A program made the position numbers and the translations under genes. This document shows, one piece after another, positions 1 to 9,591 of a stretch of DNA of 64,000 nucleotides. Under the pieces are notes generated by a model. That model searched no databases, was not told where the DNA came from, and saw nothing but the letters and a program-made list of their open reading frames with translations. The stretch is from Laccaria trichodermophora (Eukaryota > Basidiomycota > Agaricomycetes > Agaricales > Hydnangiaceae): positions 930,001-994,000 of the forward strand of contig JACTVC010000001.1 in assembly GCA_018417955.1 (NCBI GenBank), given 5' to 3'. Numbering within the stretch: position 1 is the first letter of the stretch; the number at the start of each line of letters is the position of its first letter.

Positions 1-77
1 CCTATCCCTCGCCTCTGCATCGAATACCAATTAAACCCTATTGCTATGAGTCTGTACGAACAAGACCTTGACACCGC

Positions 78-540
78 AATCTGTTACCGCAGAATGGTAT
101 CAAGCTGGCATGGGTTCCCAAGCAATCTTTGGCGCCAAAGATGCTTACAAAGGTGTGTGCACTACTTTCATTACCTACAATGCTGGCTTAAAGAATACAT
201 CTAGACTGCATTGTATATGGGCTTAAGACAGATGGAGTGGCTCTTTATTACCTGCCACAATTACTGGATTGTGTGCCGCCTTGTGAGGGATGATCACCAC
301 CCTTTCCTCGCCTACTCTCCCATGATGAGCATCAAGGACTCCTCAGTCCCCTTTCGAGCACTCCTTGGCGCAATCTTGTCCGTTGTCGAGAAGGTTCCTG
401 TCGAGCCTACCGAATTCAATCTCAATTTACAACTAGATACTCTTGATGAAGAAGAAGAAGACGAGGGACCTTTACCTGAAAACGACATTGACAATGGTTC
501 TGCCTATTCCCCTAGTTCAGGAGAAGGATCCTTGGAATAG
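78..540 (+). pseudogene. FunK1-type kinase gene fragment (truncated paralogue)
   Basis: This stretch closely matches the middle of the intact gene at 9633-11539. The match covers the end of its nuclease-like exon, the same intron (here about 152-203) and the start of the next exon. Shared peptide motifs include KMLTK before the intron and RMEWLFITCHNYW and PFLAYSPMMSIKDSS after it. The frame stays open to a stop at 538-540, but everything needed for a kinase is absent: no glycine loop, no HGDLEPRN catalytic loop, no DFS. The sequence left of about 78 no longer aligns. It is a dead or non-kinase remnant of a segmental copy. An expressed short protein cannot be excluded. Confidence 0.8.
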
Positions 541-790
541 CCGTAGCCGCCATCACACCTCTCGGCCTTCTTAGTTCACCCTGTGCCACATTCAAATTTT
601 GCAATCACCGTCACCAGTTCACCATTCACATCTCGTTGCGAGTCACCACCTCCAATTCGTCATTTCGTATGTCTTGCCAGCCAGCGATCATAATAAAGAA
701 GTAAACTATTTTCAATTCATACACTGCCCTGGTCTCTAGTGTAGCACTGTCTAGCAAGTTGTAGCAACCAGATGGCCCTGTATTCGATTT
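541..790. repeat. Duplicated 3' flank of the FunK1 gene
   Basis: This degenerate block resembles the sequence downstream of the intact kinase gene at about 11,640-11,900. Shared words include TCACCGTCACC/TCGTCACCATCG, ACATCTCGTTG and CGTCATTTCG in the same order. The left kinase copy therefore lost about 1.1 kb internally, the kinase-domain exons, while keeping its downstream flank. The match fades near 790, before the retrotransposon begins at 928. Confidence 0.55.
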
Positions 791-927
791 CACTAGAATA
801 ATCTTGGCCTGGTTGAGTTTGCCTGCACACAGAGTCCTCCACCTGGCTAAAAGGAGATTGACGCTTCTGGCGCATGCGCTGCGTTGCAAAGAGCCTGAGA
901 AACAGAATCTTGAGTCTATTACAGTCT

Positions 928-1112
928 GTGATGAGTAAGCTCGAGGCACGAGTGCAAAACTCATCTTAGGATAAGATAATGTCTGCGTCAGAACCAGACG
1001 TCTCAGTCACCTGTAGATACTAATAGACATCTATGTTTTGGGAGTGCGTCTCCCACTGCTTTCTCTGGTTCTGACGCTAAGAAATCATCCGTCAGTCATA
1101 TCACAAAATTTT
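928..1112 (+). repeat. Left 185-bp direct repeat (A1) of the YR element
   Basis: It starts GTGATGAGTAAGCTCGAG and ends CACAAAATTTT. It matches 6574-6758 over its whole length with only a handful of substitutions and no indels. It probably contains the element promoter and lies just upstream of the gag-like start at 1134. Confidence 0.93.
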
Positions 1113-1133
1113 TTGACTTTGGATCTTCTCCTG

Positions 1134-2591
1134 ATGGCTGACATCCCTACTCCTCCTACCGGTACCTCTTCTACCGCCCCTACTGCTCCTGCCGTTTCCA
1201 CCGACAATGTTCAGTCCTGTGGTACAACTGACAGTGTGCAGCCTCGCATTCCGCGCACCCACACCTCCCCAGTCATTATCCAGCTCTTGAAGAATCTTTC
1301 TCTCACTAATATTCTCCAGCGGAACAAAACGATTGAGGCCGAGAATGATGCCAGATCTGCCAAGACGTTGAATAACACTCTAGACCCAGCCGCCCACCCT
1401 CAACCGGGATCAGAAGTTGCTTCATTGATCACCATTGATCCTGAGGACCTGGCCCGATTAAGGGTCCCTTCCTTTTTTGCTTCTGTTCGTGATTTTGTTT
1501 ACAATAGCCTTGCGAGGCACCTTGTGGATGAAGATTTGAAAGAAAAGGAAGAAAAGAAAAGGAAGGATGATGACACCATTGCAGAGGATGCAAGAGCCTC
1601 CAAAAGGCGTTGTATGGACAGCTCCAACCATGTTGAGAGGGTTGTTGGGGAGCCCATTCCTATTGAATTCCCACAGTCTTTGTATGACACTGAGCATTGT
1701 GTTGCAGTTCCCCTTCCTTTCTTCCTTACTCAGAATTTACAGTCCCTTGTTGATGAGGCGTCAACCCTTCCCACTGTCAAATCTAATCCTGCACCTGGAG
1801 AAACCAAAGGGATTTATATTCTAAATATAGACAAGCTTTCTAATCGTTTTGGGAAGGAATTGACTCTTACCTGCAGCCAGTGGTCCGAGGCTGCTGCTAA
1901 TATGTGGAACTTCCAGATCTCGAGGGACAAGTCTGGGAGTGAAGGCGAACACGCCACTTGGTTTGAAAAACACTTTAATTTTTTTAATATGCTGAACAAG
2001 AGGGATGAGTTATATGATGTGTGGAAGGTTATGGAACTTGAGTTCCGCCAAGACCACCGCAGCCGTCATCTCAAGTTTAGTGCCACAGATTATGACAGGG
2101 TGCTGGGCCTTACTGAAGAGACCCACAAGCTGCGCAAAGAATTCCATGACGTGCTGAATTCTTCCCAGGTGGCAACTGGGCGGCCTCAGGGTCCGCCTTA
2201 TCAGGCTAATGGTTCCTTTTCTCAGAGGGCCTTGCCACGGGGGCCTGCACTAACCTCCTCCCAGCCCTTTCAGTCAGGCAGTGGCAAGTCTTCCTCTACT
2301 GCCATCTGCCTCATCTGCGCACAAGAGGGACACACTGTCTTTTTCCATCTCAAACCCGCCACCCCCACCAAATTTGCCGACGGAAAGGTCGTACAGGCAA
2401 AATGCAACCCAGGCTTTGGCCTTGCCACCCCCGATAATCACATCCTTTGCATCAACTGGAACGTCCGGGGCCCAGACGCCATTTCCCAGTGCGCCTCTCT
2501 CCATAAAGACGACCGTCTCCACTTGTGTTCCTTCTGTGGCAGCAAAGGGCACTATGCACTCTCCTGGACCTGCTGCGCCAAACCTGCTTGA
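1134..2591 (+). CDS. Gag-like protein of the YR retrotransposon
   Basis: A 485-codon ORF starts at ATG 1134, just inside the left repeat; upstream in-frame ATGs at 1038 lie within the repeat itself. The N-terminus is rich in Pro, Thr and Ser. A charged stretch of Glu and Lys follows near residues 130-150. The C-terminus holds two cysteine-histidine clusters: CLICAQEGH, and CSFCGSKGH followed by a late Cys, spaced C-x2-C-x4-H-x6-C, a variant of the retroviral zinc knuckle. Its position ahead of pol and its knuckles fit a nucleic-acid-binding capsid-like role. The last 38 bp overlap the probable pol start at 2554 in another frame. Confidence 0.75.
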   Translation: MADIPTPPTGTSSTAPTAPAVSTDNVQSCGTTDSVQPRIPRTHTSPVIIQLLKNLSLTNILQRNKTIEAENDARSAKTLNNTLDPAAHPQPGSEVASLITIDPEDLARLRVPSFFASVRDFVYNSLARHLVDEDLKEKEEKKRKDDDTIAEDARASKRRCMDSSNHVERVVGEPIPIEFPQSLYDTEHCVAVPLPFFLTQNLQSLVDEASTLPTVKSNPAPGETKGIYILNIDKLSNRFGKELTLTCSQWSEAAANMWNFQISRDKSGSEGEHATWFEKHFNFFNMLNKRDELYDVWKVMELEFRQDHRSRHLKFSATDYDRVLGLTEETHKLRKEFHDVLNSSQVATGRPQGPPYQANGSFSQRALPRGPALTSSQPFQSGSGKSSSTAICLICAQEGHTVFFHLKPATPTKFADGKVVQAKCNPGFGLATPDNHILCINWNVRGPDAISQCASLHKDDRLHLCSFCGSKGHYALSWTCCAKPA

Positions 2592-4692
2592 GGATTTCCT
2601 TTCTGTCGCCTCCCCTCCCTCTCTTTCTTACACCGATTTTTCGTCTTCTGTTGTCTCTCGCGCCCCCCTCCCCCTTTCTGTGGCCCATCACCATTCTATC
2701 TTTGAACGTGTCGTCCATCCTTACAATCCCGATGCCTTCGACTCTCTTCTCCTCAAGCATGGCCTCTCCTCTGCTTACCCCCTCCTCTCTGACAACCTGA
2801 GGCATGGTTTTCCCCTTGGATGCATGCCTGCTTTGGCTGAAACTGTCATTCTCCCTAATAATCCTTCCACCTACCCTTACTTGCAGGATATACAAGACTA
2901 CCTGCAAAAGGAACTCCTTGCTGGTAGGATGTCAGGCCCCTTCTCTCGTGAGGAGGCAGAACTCATCCTCCGTGGCCCTTTCTTTTCCTCTCCTTTTGTT
3001 GTGTCCAGCCCCAGCAATCCGGCACACCTGACAAGATTAGGATCTGCAGGCATTTGTCCAAGGCCTCAAAGTCATACCCTTCAGTCAACTCGCATATCCG
3101 GAAAGAAGATTTCCCAACGCGTTTTGATTTGGCCTCAAAGGTGGCCGAAATCGTGAGTTTTTCCTCCTTCAGTTTCTTCCCACATTTTCTCTACGCCCCT
3201 TTACACACCCCTTTGCGTTTTGTGCGTGGGGTGTCTTCTTCTTTGCTGCTGCATGCGGCTTTGAGATTTTTGCATTCTCAATGTGTTATCTCAGACTTCT
3301 GTCCATGTTTTTCTTGCGCATCTTGCACCTTTTTATGCAGCTGAGCGTATCATGCGTTCGCCTCGCACCTCTTGGACTCTTGTCCTTTTGGCGCTTCTTT
3401 GCCTCCTACTATGTGTGCCTCATTGCACCTTTCCTGCTCTGCTTCTGCTTTGTTTCCCTTTTCTGGACTCTTTCTCACTTGCGTTACTGTAGATTGCCCT
3501 GGCTCCCCCAGGTACTCAGGCTTGTACTTTGGATATTGCTAAATTCCATCGCACTTGCCCTGTCTTGCCTTCTCACAAACCCTGGCTTGTTGTCCAGGGC
3601 GTTTCTGGCCAATTTTTCCTCGATCACACCCACCCTTTTGGTGCTGCATGTGCTAGCAGCAATGCTGGCATGATCGCCAATGCCGTCGTTGACATCTGGA
3701 GAGCGGAGGGCATCTTCCCTGTCCCCAAATACGAAGACGATCTCAAAGTCTTTCGTGTTCCTTCTGAGACGGGTCCTTTCCATGACGGTGAATTCTCCTA
3801 TGACTATGACCGTTTAGAAATGCTGCGTTGCATTCACCCTTTAGGTGTTCCTTGGCATGAGGAAAAAGGGGATGACCACTTCCTCTTCGTTACTACCTTC
3901 ATTGGGTTCTTTTGGGACATCCCTGAAAAGCGCGTCAGCCTGCCTGAGGAGAAGCGGCTGAAGTTCCACGAACGTGTCCGTCGTTTCCTCAACGACTTCC
4001 ACAGTCGTGCTTGCCATCTCCTCGATGTCAAAAAGATCCATGGCTCCCCTTGCCACGTTGCATTTGTGTACATGGACGGCCACTCCCGCTTGCCCTCCCT
4101 CTCCAATTTCGCGTCTTCCTTCCACAACGACGAACTTATAACAAGGCATCCTCCCCACTCTATGATGACAGACCTCTCTTGGTGGCTCCAGACACTTGAG
4201 GTAGGGGGTGTCTCTCGTGTTTTGTGTGCCCGGGGTCCTCTTCAAGATCTGGGCTTGTATGTTGATGCTTCCACATCCTGGGGCATTGGTATTATCATTG
4301 GAGATCATTGGGCTTCTTTCCAACTTTCTCCTACCTGGAAAGTCCCTGGCAGGGACATTTGCTGGCTCGAGACTCTTGCAATCGAGCTTCTGACTTACTT
4401 CCTGGAACAGATGGGTTTGCAACATTGCCGATTACTTATCCACTCTGACAACCAGGGCACTATTGGTGCGTTGGAGAAGGGGCGTAGCCCTAACTCCCAT
4501 ATCAACCTCTCTCTCTGTCGTACTTACCTCGTCCTCTCCGACCTCTCTATATCTCCAGAAATTGTCTATATTGAATCTATTGCCAATCCAGCTGACCCCA
4601 TCTCGCGCGGAGTACCGGGGGTGGCTGGAAAGCAGATCTTCCCGTCTTTTAAGCTCCCTGAGGAGTTATCCCACTGCTTTCTTCATGTTTAG
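2554..4692 (+). pseudogene. Reverse transcriptase-RNase H polyprotein of the YR element, frameshifted
   Basis: The ORF starts at ATG 2554 and begins with the leader shared by fungal Ngaro pol proteins (NLRHGFPLG, AGRMSGPFSREE). Near 3025 the frame breaks. Family-like sequence resumes one frame over as PDKIRICRHLSKASKSYPSV, so about one base was lost or two gained. A 340-bp interruption at 3153-3492 has GTGAGT and TGTAG ends and joins KVAEI to ALAPPGTQACTLDI in frame, so it reads as an intron. RT then shows KYEDDLKVF, the YxDD catalytic motif. RNase H follows with YVDAS, the ETLAIELL region, HSDNQG and NPADPISRG. The stop is at 4690-4692. The frameshift should inactivate this copy unless it is bypassed. 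Confidence 0.85.
3153..3492 (+). other. Putative intron within the RT domain
   Basis: The interval opens GTGAGT, is pyrimidine-rich with stops in the pol frame, and closes ACTGTAG. Removing it joins two RT segments in phase 0. It is six times longer than most introns in this window. Confidence 0.7.
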
Positions 4693-6194
4693 TCTCAACC
4701 GCAAACTCACTTCGTTGACCAGTGTCGTCGAGAGGTCTGTGGGTGAGAAGAAATCTCACAACTCTTTCTCACCGCGCCCCACGCGTCCTCGAAATTCTTT
4801 CCATCCTTTCCGGCGTCCTTCTTCCCCTGTTCCTATCTCTGACTCCCTTTCTTTTCACCAACATCCCAACCCTACCTTCACACCCTGCTTTGAACCGGAT
4901 CTGTCCAACACCTCCCATCCCCCTTCACGTGTCATGCGTGCTTGTAAACCCCAAGTGGGTCGAACCATTGCTAACAACAAACTTTGCCCCCACGTCCTTG
5001 CAGCTGACCGCATTTTTTCTTGGCGTACACCTTTCGGTTCCCGTCATCAACGCGATATTGCACACAGGCTTCCCCCCCCTCTCATTGAATCTGCTATGAT
5101 GGCTGTTCGAGGAGCATTGGCTCCAAACACAAAATCAACATATGCCACAGGCCTGCTCCGCTTCACCCAGTTTTGTGACAAGTGGGGTATCTCAGAGGAG
5201 GCTCGCATGCCTGCCGACTACCTCTTACTATGCGCCTTCATTGGGGAATACAAAGGCCTCTATTCCGGCAATACCATCCGTTCATGGTTGGCTGGCCTGC
5301 ACAGCTGGCATATTATGAACCATGCCCCATGGCATGGCGACGACAGCTGGGTGCATTTGGCCCGCACCTCGGCTAACAAAGAAGGCACGAAACACAAGCG
5401 TGCCCTTCGTGCTCCTGTCTCCATCGAGCACCTTTCGTGTTTACACCGCGCTCTGGATCTTTCCAACCCCTTTCATGCCGCTGTCTGGGCTGTTGCCCTT
5501 GTTACCTTCTTCGGGTGTCGTCGCCTGGGGGAAACTACCCTCACTACTGCTGGGGCACTCGACCCCAAATATCATGTACTTTGTTCTACAAAGTACGTTC
5601 TTTTCTTCTTACTTACTCCCTTTGACTTATTTCCCACTACCTTTTAGAATCTTATTTCGTGTTCAACGTAATGGCGCTCACTCTGCAAGCTTTGACATCC
5701 CATGGACTAAAACAACAAAAGAACTGGGTGCCACCGTCATCCTTACTGCCTGCTGTGTCGGCGATCCCTTGTGCCCTGTTTCTGCCCTCAAGAATCACCT
5801 TGATGTCAACTCCTCTGTCCCATCCTCCTCAACCCTTTTTGCTTACACATCATCGTCGGGCAAACCCAAAAATCTGCTCAAGCACGAATTCCTGAACTTT
5901 GTCACCAAAATTTGGTCTTCCGCCATGCTCGCCCATGTCCTGGGACACAGCTTCCGTATCAGCGGGGCTGTCGAGCTCTTGCTGGCGGGTGTGCCTCCTG
6001 AAATCGTCGCCGCTACCAGGGGTTGGACCTCCCTCACGTTTTTGCTCTACTGGCGCCATATGGACGAAATCTTGCCCATGTCCACCTCAAAAGCTTACAA
6101 CAAAGCACATCTTGATCTCCTTGCCTCTATTTTTGAAGAATTTCGTATCTCTCACAAAATCCCTTCCTCTTTACTTGATAGCGCCACCCTTTGA
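4685..6194 (+). CDS. Tyrosine recombinase of the YR retrotransposon
   Basis: ATG 4685 lies inside the pol stop (ATGTTTAG), so the two frames overlap by 8 bp. Splicing out 5593-5647 (GTACGT...TTTTAG, 55 bp) gives a 484-residue protein. After a Pro/Ser-rich leader comes the core-binding region (LAPNTKSTYATGLLRFTQFC). The catalytic part follows: Arg in FGCRRLGE, His and Arg in GHSFRISG, and the nucleophile probably Tyr in LLYWRHMDE, matching the R-H-x-x-R-Y tetrad. The enzyme would insert the circular cDNA by site-specific recombination without target duplication. The reading frame looks intact. Confidence 0.88.
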
Positions 6195-6573
6195 CTCAGC
6201 GCCCATGTAACTTTAGCATATTCTGTATCTTACTCCCACCCACCTGCGCAATTGATTGTCTGACTTAACCCCTACTATCTATCTTCAAAACTCTTGTATC
6301 TTAAATTCTAGAACAGACTCCTGGTCCGAGTGACGCTCAATTGGGATGACCGTCTGGCTCATCCTTGCCTCGCCAACCTGCTGTCGTGAGCTTACACTCG
6401 GGTTGGTACAGCCGGTTGGGCTTGGCAAGCACAATTGAGCCTCTTTTTTGGATGCTCAGACCTTGTTTGCGCTCCTTGAGTTCAGACAGGGTCTATGCAC
6501 AACCAAGTTATTTGTATTGACAAATTTCTTGGTCACCTTCTCTCTGCACACTACGCAACAGTTATCTTATTCC
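6195..6573 (+). other. 3' non-coding segment of the YR element
   Basis: This is non-coding sequence between the recombinase stop and the right repeat. In Ngaro elements the B1 repeat would sit here. I compared it by eye with the sequence right of 6758 and found no match, so B1 and B2 are not identified. Confidence 0.6.
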
Positions 6574-6758
6574 GTGATGAGTAAGCTCGAGGCACGAGTG
6601 CAAAACTCATCTTAGGATAAGATAACGTCTGCGTCAGAACCAGACGTCTCAGTCACCTGTAGATACTAATAGACATCTATGTTTTGGGAGTGCGTCTCCC
6701 ATCGCTTTCTCTGGTTCTGACACTAAGAAATCATCTGTCAGTCATATCACAAAATTTT
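6574..6758 (+). repeat. Right 185-bp direct repeat (A2) of the YR element
   Basis: Near-identical partner of 928-1112, in the same orientation. It ends CACAAAATTTT directly against the inverted-repeat element that starts at 6759. Confidence 0.93.
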
Positions 6759-7015
6759 CAGCTAGATGCAAAACCCTAGACACCTCCCGAAAATTTCTGG
6801 TGTCCGCCTCGCTTTGTCCAAACAACCGCATTTGGCACAAGTCCATACTATCGTAACCTCGATTGGAGTGTGGAGTACTCCATTACATTACATACACCCC
6901 AGTTGGTGGAGACTTGTGTCATTCGTGCCCGCTTCCTTCCTCAAATGATTGTTTGCACAAAGCCAGGCAGAGTGAATAAAAATTTCGGAGGTGTCTAGAG
7001 TTTTGCATTCAGCTG
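6759..7015. mobile_element. 257-bp inverted-repeat (MITE-like) element
   Basis: The left end CAGCTAGATGCAAAACCC and the right end, read on the other strand, CAGCTGAATGCAAAACTC form imperfect terminal inverted repeats of about 36 bp. Both continue through CTAGACACCTCC to an A/T run. The interior has no coding content. No clear target duplication is visible. The superfamily is not assigned; a CAG terminus occurs in several cut-and-paste families. Confidence 0.65.
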
Positions 7016-7059
7016 TACATAAGAGTATTATTTCGATAGCCATAAGACAATAGGTCCAA

Positions 7060-9488
7060 ACAACGTACAGCTTGCTGGGGGCAAGCCCCCTGGACCCCCT
7101 AAGACACAATTGGGAGGAAGCTGACTAACCTTAGTCATCGCTGACTCAGCTGAGTCAGCCTTACTCAGCCATCAAAAAGCCTAAAAACATTGTGCCCTTC
7201 TATATAGACAAGCTTTAGACCCGCACCTACGGCGCGGCACTCGCTAATGCTCGGCCGTGCCTCTGGTGCTGGTCACAGCTTGCCGGGGGCACGCCCCCTG
7301 GACCCCCTGGTACACATGTTTAATCCCAGTTTTGGTACACATTTTTTATCCCAGTTCATGTTTAAGCCCACTTCTAGTACACATATTTAATCCCACTTTT
7401 GGTACAAATAGTTAGACTTACAGTGCTTTGCAAAAAGGTTGACACTAATGTGAGTTGTGGGAAAAAGAAAAGAACATCTGATCTCAGATTAGGGTCAGTG
7501 TGTTTTCTTGCCCTACAACATGTTCCAAAACCTATTCCAATCGATGCCTCCTGAAAATGTGTTCTGAGAAGCCCTTGTATGATAGAATAATATGTAAAAA
7601 TGCTTCCCCAGCCACCAAACCACCCTCACCCATTTTTGATGCCCTGGATCACATGGGTTAGACTCAACGAAGCCAACATCTACTTGTTGCATGTAAGTCC
7701 CAAAGAAAAAAATGAGAAAAAAAACGAAAAATGTGGGATCAATGTCTCATCTTTAAATTCCTTGATATCTTGTGGAATGGCATCTCAGGAGGAGCTGGGA
7801 GGAGGCAAAATGGTACTAACTCTAACCTGAGGTCAGGTGTTCTTTTCTTTCCCACAACTCACATTAGTGTCAACCTTTTTGCAAAGTGCTGTAAACCTGG
7901 ACTTATACTACAGCACTCGCTTTGCTCAGTCATGCCTTGCCAGAGGCAAGCTGTCTCCCCAGCACACATGTTTGTTTCCAGTTCTGGTACACATCTCTAA
8001 TCCCTGTTTTGATACTTACACTTTATTTCACTTCATTTGAATTTTCATTCAAAGATACACTTTAACCTGCAGTGGCACTGATTTGCACTTGGCCAGCTTG
8101 CCAGAGGCAAGCCCTTGGAATATCTGATACAAATTTAACAGTTGTGGTGTACATGTTGCTCAAAGTTACACTTTCTGCACCTATGGTGTGGACCCCCAGT
8201 ACACATGTTTAATTCCAGTTTTGGTACACATCTTTATCCCAGTTCCAGTGCACATGTTTAATCACACTTCTGGTACACATATTCAACCCCCATTTTCTCT
8301 ATCTCAGATCTAGTGTATATCTTTCATCTGAATCATCAATGTTCAATGTTAGGCTTAGATGTGGACACAGCACTCACTTTGCTTGGCCATGCCTGCCAGA
8401 GGCAAGCTGTCACCCAGTACATATGTTTATTCCAGTTCCAGTGCACATTTTCGATCTATGTTTTTTTTCTTTTTGGTGGAGCTATGTAGCATACAACAGT
8501 TAACAGTGTTATCCTTGTATGCAAGCATTAAGGACAGGGGATTGCACCCTGTTGGAAGAATGCTGACTCACCCTGAGGAAATGTGGTTAGGCATGCTCAC
8601 ACTGGAGCAGTGTGGGACTCAGAGCAGCTGCATTGCATAAAGGTAGCAGTTCCAGCCCAGAGGCCACCCTGCTCTCATACCCACTAAAACCCCAGCTTCT
8701 GGTACTTACATCTTATTAAATTTGAAAAATTTAAATTATGCTCTGACCTGCACCTATGATTTGGCACTCACTGCACTTGGCCAGCTTGCCAAAGGGAAGA
8801 CCCTTGGACTATCTCATAAAAATCTGATAGCTGTGGTGTACATGTTTCTCAAAGTTATACTAATCCCTGTTTTGGTACTTATACTTTATTTAAATTTTTT
8901 AAAATACACTTTAACCTGCAGCAACACTGGCTGCACTTGGCCAGCTTGTCAGGGCAAGCTCCCTGGACCTCCCAGTGCATATTTTCAATCCCAGTTCTGA
9001 CACACATTTTATCTTAATCACCAAAGTTAAACTGCCCTCATTCAAATTTTTATTCTAATCCAAATCATCAAAGTTACATTTAGATCCACACCCATATAGT
9101 CCTACATTTTGTACTGTAACTGCAGTCAGCAGTACAAAGCTGGCCATAATTTTTGATTTTCAACCCTTGGCTATGGCTTACACAGTACCATACCATGCAC
9201 CATAAATTACAGTTCAGTAGGCCACTGATGAAAGTCTGTTGAGCAACTAAAATCCACCTGAAATTTAATCAGCATAGATCTCAAAGTAGGAGAAATATAC
9301 ACTACCAATGAAATGGGGGGTAAAAAATAGTACAGAAAAAGCAAAATTGAGGCTGCTCAGAGAGGTGTGACCACAAAAACACTCACAAAAGATTAATGCA
9401 GTACTATACAATATTTTACTATAACAGAATGTGGTTGGGAGCTACCAACACAAAGCTCTGTGGTTGTGATCACACCATGTGACATTCC
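7060..9488. repeat. CpG-depleted degenerate repeat region
   Basis: A core centred on CTTGCCAGAGGCAAGC recurs near 7070, 7270, 7945, 8095, 8390, 8785 and 8940. Each is usually preceded by a GGCACTCGC/GGCACTCAC-type word and followed by blocks such as GGTACACATGTTTAATCCC. The first two copies are GC-rich (GGGGGCAAGCCCCC and GGGGGCACGCCCCC palindromes); the later ones look like C-to-T decayed versions. From about 7321 to 9488 I count roughly five CpG dinucleotides. No gene is supported here. Confidence 0.7.
7421..7891. mobile_element. Tc1/mariner-like MITE with TA target duplication
   Basis: The 471-bp element has terminal inverted repeats of about 75 bp. Left: CAGTGCTTTGCAAAAAGG. Right, reverse-complemented: CAGCACTTTGCAAAAAGG. 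Both continue TTGACACTAATGTGAGTTGTGGG. It is flanked on both sides by TA (7419-7420 and 7892-7893), the signature target of Tc1/mariner elements, and the terminal word resembles those TIRs. The interior has no transposase, so it would need one in trans. It sits inside the CpG-poor repeat region. Confidence 0.85.
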
Positions 9489-9591
9489 CGGGAAACGCCG
9501 CTGACGCAGCTCAGTAAAAGACAAAGAGGCTGCTTACATGATCTATTACGTAATAACTGTCAACCGTCCTCTCTTTATATATTAGATTAGA

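Larger units (their letters stand above)
928..6758 (+). mobile_element. Tyrosine-recombinase retrotransposon, Ngaro-like (DIRS order)
   Basis: The element is bounded by 185-bp direct repeats and carries, in order, a gag-like ORF, a reverse transcriptase-RNase H ORF and a tyrosine recombinase ORF. The recombinase replaces the DDE integrase of LTR elements, which places it in the DIRS order. No methyltransferase domain lies between RNase H and recombinase, which favours Ngaro over DIRS or PAT. Family knowledge predicts split direct repeats (A1-ORFs-B1-A2-B2); I see A1 and A2 but no B pair. The repeats differ at only about five of 185 positions, so insertion is fairly recent. One frameshift in pol suggests this copy is not autonomous. 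Confidence 0.88.

Noticed and set aside
2274..2907. Long minus-strand ORFs opposite the gag/pol junction.
   Set aside because: They mirror the codon bias of the plus-strand Pro/Ser-rich frames and show no family motifs.
6302..6573. The B1 repeat of a Ngaro element.
   Set aside because: Its sequence does not recur to the right of 6758, so the assignment could not be supported.
928..6758. An LTR retrotransposon of the Gypsy or Copia type, suggested by the direct repeats.
   Set aside because: No aspartic protease, no DDE integrase, and the third ORF is a tyrosine recombinase with the R-H-R-Y pattern.
7560..9000. Several 60-90-codon ORFs in the CpG-poor block.
   Set aside because: They are low complexity, lie on decayed repeats and have no motifs or splice-joined partners.
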